Source of the DNA: Candidatus Hydrogenedentota bacterium
GTDB taxonomy: Bacteria > Hydrogenedentota > Hydrogenedentia > Hydrogenedentales > SLHB01
Direction: 5' to 3'
Assembly: GCA_019695095.1 (NCBI GenBank)
Contig: JAIBAQ010000003.1
Location: 37,972 to 101,971 of the forward strand
Length of the DNA stretch: 64,000 nucleotides
The position numbers and the translations under genes are program-made. Below the pieces are notes generated by a model, which saw nothing but the letters and a program-made list of their open reading frames with translations, was not told the DNA's origin and made no database searches. Shown here piece after piece: positions 42,537-50,792 of this stretch (within the stretch, counting starts at the first letter, position 1; each line of letters opens with the position of its first letter).

Positions 42537-43466
42537 CTACAGCGTTCCCGCCGGCACAATCCGAACGGTGGTCATATAGCCGGGGTGGTCGCTCATGCCC
42601 GACCGTATGCGTTCCTTTCGGTCATCAACTCCGATCTGGACGGTGTCGACCACCTCGAACCTATAACGAGGTGACTCCACGGCGAACACGTGGTCAATCC
42701 GGCTCTCCATCTTCATAACGCGCTTGAGCTTCGCAGTCTCGACGAGAGTCTTGTACTGCTCTTGGTCCGCTTTTGTGTTGAAATCGCCCACCGCGATAGC
42801 CGGAGAAGTCCCTGTCGCGGCTTTGTTGATGAAAGCGGCGAGTTCCTGGGCTTGGCTGAGACGAATGGAATCGTAGAGGGTTAGGCCGTACTGCGCGTGG
42901 GTGTGGGTATCGAAGAAGTCCAAATATCCCACATCATTTGGTAACGCTATACGGGCGACACAAACACCCTTACCCGCCCACCAATCGCCATGATCCACGC
43001 GATACGGGATGCCCCCTTGCGTATACCTGTGGAAGAATGCCTCTGCGATGGGATAGCGGCTGGCCACAAGCAACCCGCTACCAACCAAACCGCTGCGGAA
43101 ATATTGGCTGTTGACCAGACCAATTTCTTCTAGCCGCTTCAGAATAATTGCGCGGTCGGCCTCCACCCATGCTTCCTGAAATCCGACGATGTCAGGATTC
43201 AATCCGACAAGGGTTTCGCCGATTAAGGCCATGCGTTCTGCGCGCCGGGTACTGAGCGCGTAGAGATCCCAAATATTGAACGTGACAATCTTCAGGGTGA
43301 CCGGTTCGCGCAACGGAGCGGGAGGATGGCTAAGCTGTTCGCTGTGGGAAAGATCCGTTGGCGCAGGGGTGCGCGAGTTCAGGGCAACGCACACTCCGAC
43401 GAGGAGCGCGAAACCGAGTACGAACCCGACTAACAACGCGCCGAACACGTTCAGAATTCTCCGCAA
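42537..43466 (-). CDS. Endonuclease/exonuclease/phosphatase (EEP) family protein, membrane-anchored
   Basis: 309-residue protein. The N-terminal helix (ILNVFGALLVGFVLGFALLVGVCVAL) is a signal anchor. The EEP fold has KIVTFNIWDLYALS (Asn), IVGFQEAWVEADRAI (metal Glu), YLDFFDTHTHAQY (His), AIAVGDFNTKA (Asp/Asn) and the C-terminal SDHPGYM (His). This matches neutral sphingomyelinase-type phosphodiesterases more than nucleases, because the substrate-binding loop is similar. It is beside a second, larger EEP gene in the same direction. Lipid or inositol-phosphate cleavage at the envelope is a guess. Confidence 0.88.
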   Translation of the reverse strand: MRRILNVFGALLVGFVLGFALLVGVCVALNSRTPAPTDLSHSEQLSHPPAPLREPVTLKIVTFNIWDLYALSTRRAERMALIGETLVGLNPDIVGFQEAWVEADRAIILKRLEEIGLVNSQYFRSGLVGSGLLVASRYPIAEAFFHRYTQGGIPYRVDHGDWWAGKGVCVARIALPNDVGYLDFFDTHTHAQYGLTLYDSIRLSQAQELAAFINKAATGTSPAIAVGDFNTKADQEQYKTLVETAKLKRVMKMESRIDHVFAVESPRYRFEVVDTVQIGVDDRKERIRSGMSDHPGYMTTVRIVPAGTL

Positions 43467-43536
43467 GATGTGCCTCCGCTACGTCGGCTTCTTCATTCTA
43501 TCCCAGCAAGCACTGCGAGTCACTTCGCAATTGCTT

Positions 43537-45537
43537 CTACTGATAGAGAAGCTCGCACCAATACAGTGGATGATCCGTTTTCGACTCCGGTGTCAGGATG
43601 TACTGCGCTTCGGTCGGCTTGAAAGTCTTCGTCGCAAAGACATGGTCGATTCGATCGCTCATGTTGAAGCGTTCGCTATCCGACGCGTTACCGCCGAGAA
43701 TAGTCTCGGGTGTACCGACTGCATCAGGACGCAGTACCAGCCAGGAATCCTGCAGCACCGCCGTGACCTTGGCGTAATACGGCGTCGTTTGCTGGAAGTT
43801 GAAATCGCCGGCCGCAATGACGTGCTTATGACCCTTGGCTTCCGAAACCAACGCGTCGGCGTGTGCGTGCATGACGGCATCGCTTCCCCCTGGATGGTTA
43901 TCGAAAAGCGCGATGCGGCGCCCGCCTGCCTCAATCTCCGCCATCGACGTGCCCACCTCGTCGGTGTCGCTGTAGGTGAAGATCGTGCGCGGATTCTCCA
44001 GCGGGAAACGCGATAGGATCGCCGTCCCGAACGTATTGGTTACGGTCTTTGGACCGAAATAGAGGTAGTAGCCCAATGCGTCCGCGAACAGTCTTGGCGA
44101 ATCCACGTTACCGCCAGAGGGCCGCGGCGTGTCGCTCTCCTGCAGAAAGAGGATATCGGGATTGATGCGCGCAATAAGACGCATTTGGGTGAGGTAACAC
44201 TGATCACCGTTGAGTTCCGACCCCTGTTGATAGTTGTACGTCATGACCCGTAGACGATCGATCGCCCCCGATTTCTCTACCGATGGTACTCGAGCCAGGA
44301 CCGTCCGGTTGAATCCAAACCACGCAAGAAAAACGATTCCAAGCACTGCGGCAGCACCCCTGACCCAGACGGCACGGACTCTGCTCGCTCCCGGCGAAGT
44401 CCGAGCGCCTGAGAAGGCGAGACCAATTAGAATCAGCACTCCCGCCAATAGGAATGGCAGATAGAACTTGTTGCGAAGCATTCCGCTCACCGGCTGCACA
44501 TAGGCCCATACGTTGCTGAAGACGAGCAGAATCGGTAGCAAAAGCAACAGCAGTCCACCGATGAGGACGGCCGCCGCCGACAGACGCACGGAAGCACATG
44601 GCCTCTCCAACACCCGCGCGGCATTGAACGCGAGGACGGGCGAAAGCAGAAGCATCACATAGAGCGGGATATGCTGCCACCATGCATCTCCCGCCACGAT
44701 CAGCGCGGGGGCATCGGGTGTGGCGGGGAACGCAACCCGGTTGGCGAAAATACCCGCCAACAGGCTAGTCAAAAACAGTACATTCCAAAAAGCCAGCATA
44801 CCCCTGCCCACGGATACATGCGCGGCGACACATGCGGCCGCCATCCACGACAGTGTTGCGAGGACGATGACAACCGAATAATTGCAGCCAGACCACGCAC
44901 TCACGACACCGGGACTGGTGGCAATCAGATAAAGCAAAACCAATGACGGGAAAAGAACGAGCACGCTGGAGATGGCTGTTGCGAACGCGCCGGAATCAAC
45001 GTTTACGTTCGGCTCGGGCACGGACGCATCTGGGCTTGCAGAGACCTTCAATGCACTGCGAGCAAGCACTATCAGAACTGCAAATACGGCGGTCGCACCC
45101 GCGAATCCAGCCGGATCGAGTGAGAGGTCAAACGTGGACCATATCGAACTGCGCAAGATCACCGAGCCCAGCACCGCAAGCACGATGGCGCTCGCCCAAT
45201 CGGGCCGGGAGAAGCGGTTCGAGGAGGAAAGAACGTAACAGAAAAGGACAAGGAAGCAGGCAACGCCGATTCCGGAATTAACGATTTGTGCGCGTGCGCC
45301 GAGGTAGGGCGCAAGACAACGGGTGAACAAAATTCCCGCGATTGCGATGCGCGAGAGAAATCGCGCGCCGTGACGGCCCAAGAGAAGCACAAGCAGGGGG
45401 GCCAGAATAAAGAACACGCCATACATCTCGGGCCCCATGGAGAGCTTCGTCAACGACAGACGGTAGATGCTCTCGACGTAGAGTGTGAACAGTTGAAAGA
45501 AGAACAGAAAGCCGAAAGCCCACAGGACGGTAGGCAT
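43537..45537 (-). CDS. Cwh43/PGAP2IP-like membrane protein with C-terminal EEP domain
   Basis: 666 residues. About 11-13 helices fill the first ~425 residues. The rest is an EEP domain: RLRVMTYNYQQGSELNGDQC, ILFLQESDTPRPSGGN, FGPKTVTNTFGTAILSRFPL, FDNHPGG, VIAAGDFNFQQ and TDHPLYW, with the metal Glu, Asp, Asn and His. The multi-helix plus EEP architecture and the LQESD, FGPxTxxxTxG and LSRxP blocks resemble the C-terminal part of eukaryotic Cwh43/PGAP2IP, which remodels lipid anchors. That comparison is from memory of the family. It converges on the smaller EEP gene, with a 70-base gap, so a shared envelope-lipid pathway is possible. Confidence 0.78.
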   Translation of the reverse strand: MPTVLWAFGFLFFFQLFTLYVESIYRLSLTKLSMGPEMYGVFFILAPLLVLLLGRHGARFLSRIAIAGILFTRCLAPYLGARAQIVNSGIGVACFLVLFCYVLSSSNRFSRPDWASAIVLAVLGSVILRSSIWSTFDLSLDPAGFAGATAVFAVLIVLARSALKVSASPDASVPEPNVNVDSGAFATAISSVLVLFPSLVLLYLIATSPGVVSAWSGCNYSVVIVLATLSWMAAACVAAHVSVGRGMLAFWNVLFLTSLLAGIFANRVAFPATPDAPALIVAGDAWWQHIPLYVMLLLSPVLAFNAARVLERPCASVRLSAAAVLIGGLLLLLLPILLVFSNVWAYVQPVSGMLRNKFYLPFLLAGVLILIGLAFSGARTSPGASRVRAVWVRGAAAVLGIVFLAWFGFNRTVLARVPSVEKSGAIDRLRVMTYNYQQGSELNGDQCYLTQMRLIARINPDILFLQESDTPRPSGGNVDSPRLFADALGYYLYFGPKTVTNTFGTAILSRFPLENPRTIFTYSDTDEVGTSMAEIEAGGRRIALFDNHPGGSDAVMHAHADALVSEAKGHKHVIAAGDFNFQQTTPYYAKVTAVLQDSWLVLRPDAVGTPETILGGNASDSERFNMSDRIDHVFATKTFKPTEAQYILTPESKTDHPLYWCELLYQ

Positions 45538-45612
45538 TAGGTCGTCTCCTGGTTATTGAAGTGAAGTGAATTACCCGTGTGAGTCCAATTCCGAGACTGG
45601 CGCACGCATTCT

Positions 45613-45641
45613 TTGAACGCAGCACTAGTACAAGATAGTAT
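45613..45641 (+). promoter_or_regulatory. Weak sigma-70 promoter candidate before ABC operon 2
   Basis: TTGAAC, a 17-base spacer and TAGTAT, about 90 bases before the ATPase start. Four of six matches in each hexamer. Confidence 0.3.
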
Positions 45642-45732
45642 CGAATCGGTGTCGAACGTTCCAGGAGGGGGGATCACGGATAAACCGTCTCGCTCGACAT
45701 CAGCATCAAAGTGTTTGAGGGAGACTTGCACT

Positions 45733-46512
45733 ATGATCGATATCGTGAACTTGACCCAGCACTACGGCGTGCGGCCAATTCTCAAGAACCTGAACCTGCG
45801 CGTCGCTACGGGCGAACTTGTCGCCGTGATGGGACCCAACGGGATGGGCAAGAGCACGCTGCTCGCAACCGTCGCGGGAATGCTAGCGCCGCAAGAAGGA
45901 TATGTCGAAATCGATGGTCTCCGGCGCAGGAGCAGCGAAGTGGCTGAATTGAAGATACGGCAACGTGTCTTCTACCTGCCCGACAATCCATGGCTTCCGG
46001 TGTACAAAACTGGTCGCGAGTTTCTCCTGAACGTCGGACGACTCTATGGCGTCGCATACAACCGGCTTTTCGATCATATTGAGCGTCTCGCACCACTGTT
46101 TGACTTGACGCACCAAATTGATGCGCCGATAAAGTCGTATTCAACCGGGCAACAGAAGAAGATCTCGATTTGCTCCGCATTGGTCAGCGATGTTCCTATC
46201 CTTCTCTTGGACGAACCGTTCTCGGGAGGACTCGATCCGTCCGCGCTATTTGCCCTCAAGAGGGTCATGCAAGGACTTGCCGCCCGCAACGATATTACGG
46301 CACTAATAACAACGCCGGTCCCCGAGATTGTCGAGGAAGTGGCCGAACGTATCGCGATTTTGCGGGATGGAAACGTCTTGGCTTACGACACGGCGGATGG
46401 CCTGCGCGCCGCGACAGGTGTCTCCGGTTCCTTGCAGGATGTGCTTGAAACGATGCTGAGTCCAGACACACTGAAGAACATCGAAAAGTACTTCGAAGGG
46501 TCGCGGTCATGA
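45733..46512 (+). CDS. ABC transporter ATP-binding protein
   Basis: 259-residue ATPase. Walker A is GPNGMGKSTLLATVAGML, the signature YSTGQQKKISICSALVSDVP, Walker B ILLLDEPFSGGLDP. A short C-terminal tail replaces the DUF4162 extension of the ATPase at 22409. ATG 45733 has GGGAG about ten bases upstream; the longer ORF from 45613 has no support. It overlaps the next gene by four bases (ATGA), giving tight translational coupling. It forms an ABC-2-like exporter with the next product. Confidence 0.93.
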   Translation: MIDIVNLTQHYGVRPILKNLNLRVATGELVAVMGPNGMGKSTLLATVAGMLAPQEGYVEIDGLRRRSSEVAELKIRQRVFYLPDNPWLPVYKTGREFLLNVGRLYGVAYNRLFDHIERLAPLFDLTHQIDAPIKSYSTGQQKKISICSALVSDVPILLLDEPFSGGLDPSALFALKRVMQGLAARNDITALITTPVPEIVEEVAERIAILRDGNVLAYDTADGLRAATGVSGSLQDVLETMLSPDTLKNIEKYFEGSRS

Positions 46513-47762
46513 TGCGCCGAGTGTTTCAATTGTGGCCAAATCATCCAATGGTAGGCATCGTCTTTTACTCCGCTTTGCTGGTTCCAACGGGATTCTATTG
46601 TTGGGCCTGGTACAGCACTTACGCTTACGGTCTCGCGGAAAATGCCGACTACATCGCGGAGATGAACGCGTTGAATTTGAACGTACTGCGTATAGGGCTT
46701 AGTGTGGCCGCGACCGTTTACGGTGCTTACCGCGTTTTTGCCTTCCATCCTATATTCAACGCGGGCTACTTTCTCTGGTTGCGGAGTACTCCGTACAACG
46801 GGAAGCAGGAACTGCCATTAGGCCCACTGGAGCTGGTTATTGAAGACCTGCCTTTCGTACTCCTTTGCCTGGGGCTGTCCATAGCGTTTCAGGTCACTCC
46901 TTGGTACGGGTCGATACTCTGTCTGTTTACCGGTTATGCGCTAGTACTGGGAAACGCGGCGTATCGGACTCGCGAACTTCAGCTATACGCAGCCCTTGGC
47001 TTTGTCTTGCCGGCTGCGCTTCTCTTGGGGCGCTCAACCGTGGGCGGAGTTGCTCTTCTGTTGGTACTGCCGCCACTACTCCGTTGGGCAGCGGCGTATT
47101 CGCTGGAAGGACTTCCGTGGAATACTCAGGAGACAGGCAGACCGAACGTGTTCGAATTGTCGCTGCGGGGGAATGACGTTCTTACCGGTTCCACACCCAT
47201 CGCGAAATTGTACGACGAAAGCGAGGTTGGCTGGCCGTTGTCTGATCTCGGGCCTCGCGAGGAGTGGCCGCATATCTCCCACGTAATGGCCGCCTTGGTG
47301 GCGTTGTGGGCCGGACTCGTAGTCACGGGCGGATTCTTGCTCTTTGGGCGTTCATTAGACGTCTTGCCCAACGAAGTCTACAGCGTCTCGGGTCTGTGTC
47401 TCTTTGCCACACTGGCCGCAGTGTGTGTGCGCATTGCTGTGTATACTCCGCGCACTCGCTCTCCGTTGAGCATTGTCGCGCGTATTCGCCTCAAACGGAT
47501 ACTCATTCCGTCGCATGACAGAGTGCACGTGCCCAGTATTGCGGCACTTCTTATTGCGGCCATCCTCCCCCCATGCATTTACGTGTTCACGACTTCGGCT
47601 GCGTGGCTTGTAGGAATCACGTTTGGCGTTTGCACGTTTGTGCTGTTGCGAATGGGCCCCACCCTGAAATCCTGGCGTCTGACGGGCAGTTATCGACTCC
47701 AGCGGAGTACTCTCAACGGACAGAATCCCGCCGCCGTGGCGCAACGGACATCGTCACTTTAG
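46509..47762 (+). CDS. ABC exporter membrane subunit
   Basis: 417-residue protein with about ten hydrophobic helices (VGIVFYSALLVPTGFYCWAW, VAATVYGAYRVFAF, LVIEDLPFVLLCLGLSIAFQ, AALGFVLPAALLLG, VMAALVALWAGLVVTGGFLL). No standard permease signature is seen, but its position, overlapping the ATPase gene by ATGA, makes it the transmembrane partner. A cytoplasmic loop NVFELSLRGNDVLTGSTPIAK lies between helices. It converges with the dehydrogenase gene, ending eight bases from it. Substrate is unknown. Confidence 0.72.
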   Translation: MMRRVFQLWPNHPMVGIVFYSALLVPTGFYCWAWYSTYAYGLAENADYIAEMNALNLNVLRIGLSVAATVYGAYRVFAFHPIFNAGYFLWLRSTPYNGKQELPLGPLELVIEDLPFVLLCLGLSIAFQVTPWYGSILCLFTGYALVLGNAAYRTRELQLYAALGFVLPAALLLGRSTVGGVALLLVLPPLLRWAAAYSLEGLPWNTQETGRPNVFELSLRGNDVLTGSTPIAKLYDESEVGWPLSDLGPREEWPHISHVMAALVALWAGLVVTGGFLLFGRSLDVLPNEVYSVSGLCLFATLAAVCVRIAVYTPRTRSPLSIVARIRLKRILIPSHDRVHVPSIAALLIAAILPPCIYVFTTSAAWLVGITFGVCTFVLLRMGPTLKSWRLTGSYRLQRSTLNGQNPAAVAQRTSSL

Positions 47763-47769
47763 CCAAACC

Positions 47770-50604
47770 CTACTCGTCTTTCCTCAACGCCCGCGCAAAG
47801 ACCTCCGCGGAGTGCAGCGGCTTTACCGGCGTCAGGTGATCGATTTGGTGGCGGCAGCTTGTTCCCGCCGCGACGACATCGGTGCCCGCGGTAAGGTTAT
47901 TGATCTGCTCGACGAGTGGTTGAGCTACTTTCACGGAGAGATCGTACTTTGATTTCAGCGAGCCGAAGGCTCCGGCCATACCGCAGCAACCGGTGTTGAG
48001 CATGGTGACGGTGCTGTTGGGAAGCTTCGAGAAGAGCTTGGGCACGATACTCGTGTCGGTGAGGGCCTTCGCGTGGCAATGCCCGTGAACGGCGACCCAC
48101 GTGAATCCGTCGGCGAAGTGGAGTGCGTCGGGCTCCTTCTCAAGCAGATTGTAGAGGAACTGCTCGAATAGAATGCAGCGTTTTGCGACCTTGTCCCAAT
48201 CCGGGATCTTCAATTCGCGGTAATCCTGTGCGAACATCGAGTAGCACGAGGGTTCTACAAAGATGATTGGCTCCGTACCGTTTTTCAGCAACGAAACGTT
48301 GTGCAGGCCAAACTCGCGCGCGGTATCGAGGCAGCCGACGCTGAACGCGGGCCGTCCGCAACACTTGCGTCCTTCGGCGAGCGCGACTTCGAATCCCGCC
48401 GCTTCAAGCACCTGCACCACGGACTTGCCCACGTTGGGTTCGTAGAAGCGCACGAAGGTATCGTCCCACAGGATGACCTTGCCACGCGTGCCCTTCTTGG
48501 GCGCGAGACGCCGCTTGAACCAGCGGTCGAACCGTTCGAGCGCGAAGGGAGGCAACGGGCGCTTGGCGGTCATGCCAAGGACGCGCTCAATCTGTTTGCG
48601 AACCCATGTGTTCGCGATAACTGCGTTGGCGATACGCGGCGTGATGGTCCCCAATGCGCCGAGGATGTCGACGCGGCTGATCATGCGCTCGCGAAGCGAG
48701 ACCCCTTCGAGCTGATGGCGCGCATGCACAAGCTCGGACTTGAGCAACGTCATGTTGACGTTGGAAGGACACTCCGATGTGCAGGCCTTGCACGCCAGGC
48801 AATTGGAGAGCGCCTCTTCCAAATACCGCGATTGCAGCGGATTCGCCGTTCCATCAAGCCGCCCCTGCAACACTGTGCGAATGACGTTGGCCCTGCCGCG
48901 CGTCGACATGATTTCTTCGCCAGTCGCGACGAACGTCGGACACATCGTCGGCGGGTCCTTGCGGCAGCCGCCGCAGCCATTGCACTGCTCGAGGTTGCCG
49001 ATAAACCCTTCGTCCTTCGCCGCAAACGCGAGCAGCGGCTCAAAAGGCAGAGTGATGTTGCGAGATGGACCGTGCCGGAAATTCTCATCGAGTTTGTAGC
49101 AGTGCTCGTCGGCGACAATCTTCCCCGGGTTGAAACGATTCTTCGGGTCGAACGCCGCTTTGATGTCCTTCATTGCCTGCAGCAACTCAGGGCCGACTTG
49201 GTCCGGAAGATGCTCGGTATGCGCAATGCCAACGCCGTGTTCGGCGCAGAGCGAACCCTTGAATTGCAGCACCAGCGCGGCAACTTCGTCGGAAAGCTGC
49301 CGGTACTTCGCGATCCCCTCTGCCGTATGCAGATCGAGCACGGGGCGCACGTGCATCAAACCCGACGCCGCATGACCGTAGTACGAGCCACTCAGTCCCA
49401 TGCGCGCCAGCAGCGCCGTCAAGGAATTGATGTAGTCCGGCAACTGGTGCGGCATCACCGCGATGTCTTCGATTCCGGGTACAGGCTTCGAGGGGCCCTT
49501 GCATCCGGTGAGCAACGACAAGCCCGATTTGCGCATGTTCCAGATACGTTCTTGCTGCTTGGGATCGGTCAACGTCACGTGGCGCAGGCCCAGATTGCGC
49601 TTTTCCAGCGCGGCCAGTTTCTCTTCAATGTCGTCAAAGAACTCGACAATGAGGATTGACTTGCATGGCTCTTCATCCAGCTTGAGCAATGCGCGCGCTT
49701 CGAGAAACGCGAGCTGCCCACGCGTCTGATCGAACAACAGATCGTCAATATGCTCGACAGCCGCCGGTTCGAGATCGAGGATGTCAACTGTGGCCTGCAT
49801 GGCCTCGGGCACCGACGCAAAACAGAGCATGCAGAGGCCGCGGCGTTTGGGAAGCGGAACCAGGTTTAGTTCGGCGGACATGATGCACGCGAGCGTCCCT
49901 TCACTGCCGCAAATGATCTTGGCGAGGTCAGATGGCGCGCGCAGGAATCGGTCCATGCCGTACCCCGGCCACCGTTTCTGCAGCTTGTCGTGGAAACGTG
50001 CGCGCACCGTATCGGCCTTGGGCCTGACAATGTTCTCGACTTGCCGATGCAGTTCGGCCAGCGAATCGTGTCCGTTGCCGACCGTCGCTATACGGCCATC
50101 GGCGAGTACAATCTCCACGGAAAGCAAATGTTCATCGGTGGTCCCGTACTTCGGGACGTGCGCACCGGACGAGTTGTTCGCGATCATGCCGCCCAGCGTC
50201 GCGCGGGAACTTGTGGCCACATCCGGGCCGAACCAGAACCCGTGCGGCCGCAGAAAAGAATTCAGTTGATCGAGCACCACACCCGCACCCACGCGGACCG
50301 TGCGTTTCTCCGCATCGAACTCCGTAATGCCCCGATTGTAGCGCGAGAAATCGATGACCATGCCATCGCCGATTGCGCCGCCGGCCAAGCCGGTACCCGC
50401 GCCGCGCGGTGTGACGGCCAATCCGGCATCGTCGGCGGCCTGTATGGCCGCGGCCGCTTCCTGAGCAGTGCGTGGAAAAGCAACAGCCTCCGGCCGAATT
50501 TCGTACAGTGACGCGTCGGTCGCATAAAGCTGGCGCGTGAGGTCATCGGTGCGAATTTCGCACGCGACGTGTTGAAAACTGCGGGGTTGAATGATCGTAG
50601 CCAT
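47770..50604 (-). CDS. FAD-linked D-2-hydroxyacid (glycolate/lactate-type) dehydrogenase with Fe-S and CCG domains
   Basis: 944-residue single-chain enzyme. The N-terminal FAD-binding PCMH domain has VTPRGAGTGLAGGAIGDG and GGMIANNSSGAHVPKYG. FAD_oxidase_C follows (KGSLCAEHGVGIAHTEHLP). A Fe-S region has CNGCGGCRKDPPTMCPTF and CLACKACTSECPSNVN for two 4Fe-4S clusters. Two CCG domains close it (KCCGRPAFSVG and NTGCCGMAGAFGSLKSK). It combines what GlcD, GlcE and GlcF do in separate subunits, as in D-lactate dehydrogenases of the Dld-II type. Electrons likely go to quinone. Substrate may be D-lactate, glycolate or 2-hydroxyglutarate. Confidence 0.92.
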   Translation of the reverse strand: MATIIQPRSFQHVACEIRTDDLTRQLYATDASLYEIRPEAVAFPRTAQEAAAAIQAADDAGLAVTPRGAGTGLAGGAIGDGMVIDFSRYNRGITEFDAEKRTVRVGAGVVLDQLNSFLRPHGFWFGPDVATSSRATLGGMIANNSSGAHVPKYGTTDEHLLSVEIVLADGRIATVGNGHDSLAELHRQVENIVRPKADTVRARFHDKLQKRWPGYGMDRFLRAPSDLAKIICGSEGTLACIMSAELNLVPLPKRRGLCMLCFASVPEAMQATVDILDLEPAAVEHIDDLLFDQTRGQLAFLEARALLKLDEEPCKSILIVEFFDDIEEKLAALEKRNLGLRHVTLTDPKQQERIWNMRKSGLSLLTGCKGPSKPVPGIEDIAVMPHQLPDYINSLTALLARMGLSGSYYGHAASGLMHVRPVLDLHTAEGIAKYRQLSDEVAALVLQFKGSLCAEHGVGIAHTEHLPDQVGPELLQAMKDIKAAFDPKNRFNPGKIVADEHCYKLDENFRHGPSRNITLPFEPLLAFAAKDEGFIGNLEQCNGCGGCRKDPPTMCPTFVATGEEIMSTRGRANVIRTVLQGRLDGTANPLQSRYLEEALSNCLACKACTSECPSNVNMTLLKSELVHARHQLEGVSLRERMISRVDILGALGTITPRIANAVIANTWVRKQIERVLGMTAKRPLPPFALERFDRWFKRRLAPKKGTRGKVILWDDTFVRFYEPNVGKSVVQVLEAAGFEVALAEGRKCCGRPAFSVGCLDTAREFGLHNVSLLKNGTEPIIFVEPSCYSMFAQDYRELKIPDWDKVAKRCILFEQFLYNLLEKEPDALHFADGFTWVAVHGHCHAKALTDTSIVPKLFSKLPNSTVTMLNTGCCGMAGAFGSLKSKYDLSVKVAQPLVEQINNLTAGTDVVAAGTSCRHQIDHLTPVKPLHSAEVFARALRKDE

Positions 50605-50754
50605 GAGAGATACTGCTCAATTCCAATAAGGTTCTGTGACTGAAACAACTAGCCACCCTCGGAAATTCTAACGGATTTTGGCCGCTGAATCACGGAATGT
50701 CCGGACAACGAACAAAAGGGTGTTAGGAAAACAGCGTAAATATTGAATGGGACC

Positions 50755-50785
50755 CATGAGACTCATAGGTCCCATGAGTCTCATG
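50755..50785 (-). terminator. Perfect 12-bp stem after the glycosidase-like gene
   Basis: CATGAGACTCAT (50755-50766) and ATGAGTCTCATG (50774-50785) are perfect complements around AGGTCCC, eight bases after the stop of the 1086-residue gene. A T-rich stretch (ATTCAATATTT) lies a few bases on. Probable terminator or 3' stabiliser. Confidence 0.6.
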
Positions 50786-50792
50786 AAACTTG

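Noticed and set aside
48301..49659. 452-residue plus-strand ORF
   Set aside because: Antisense to the FAD/Fe-S dehydrogenase; Arg/His-rich composition with no domain.
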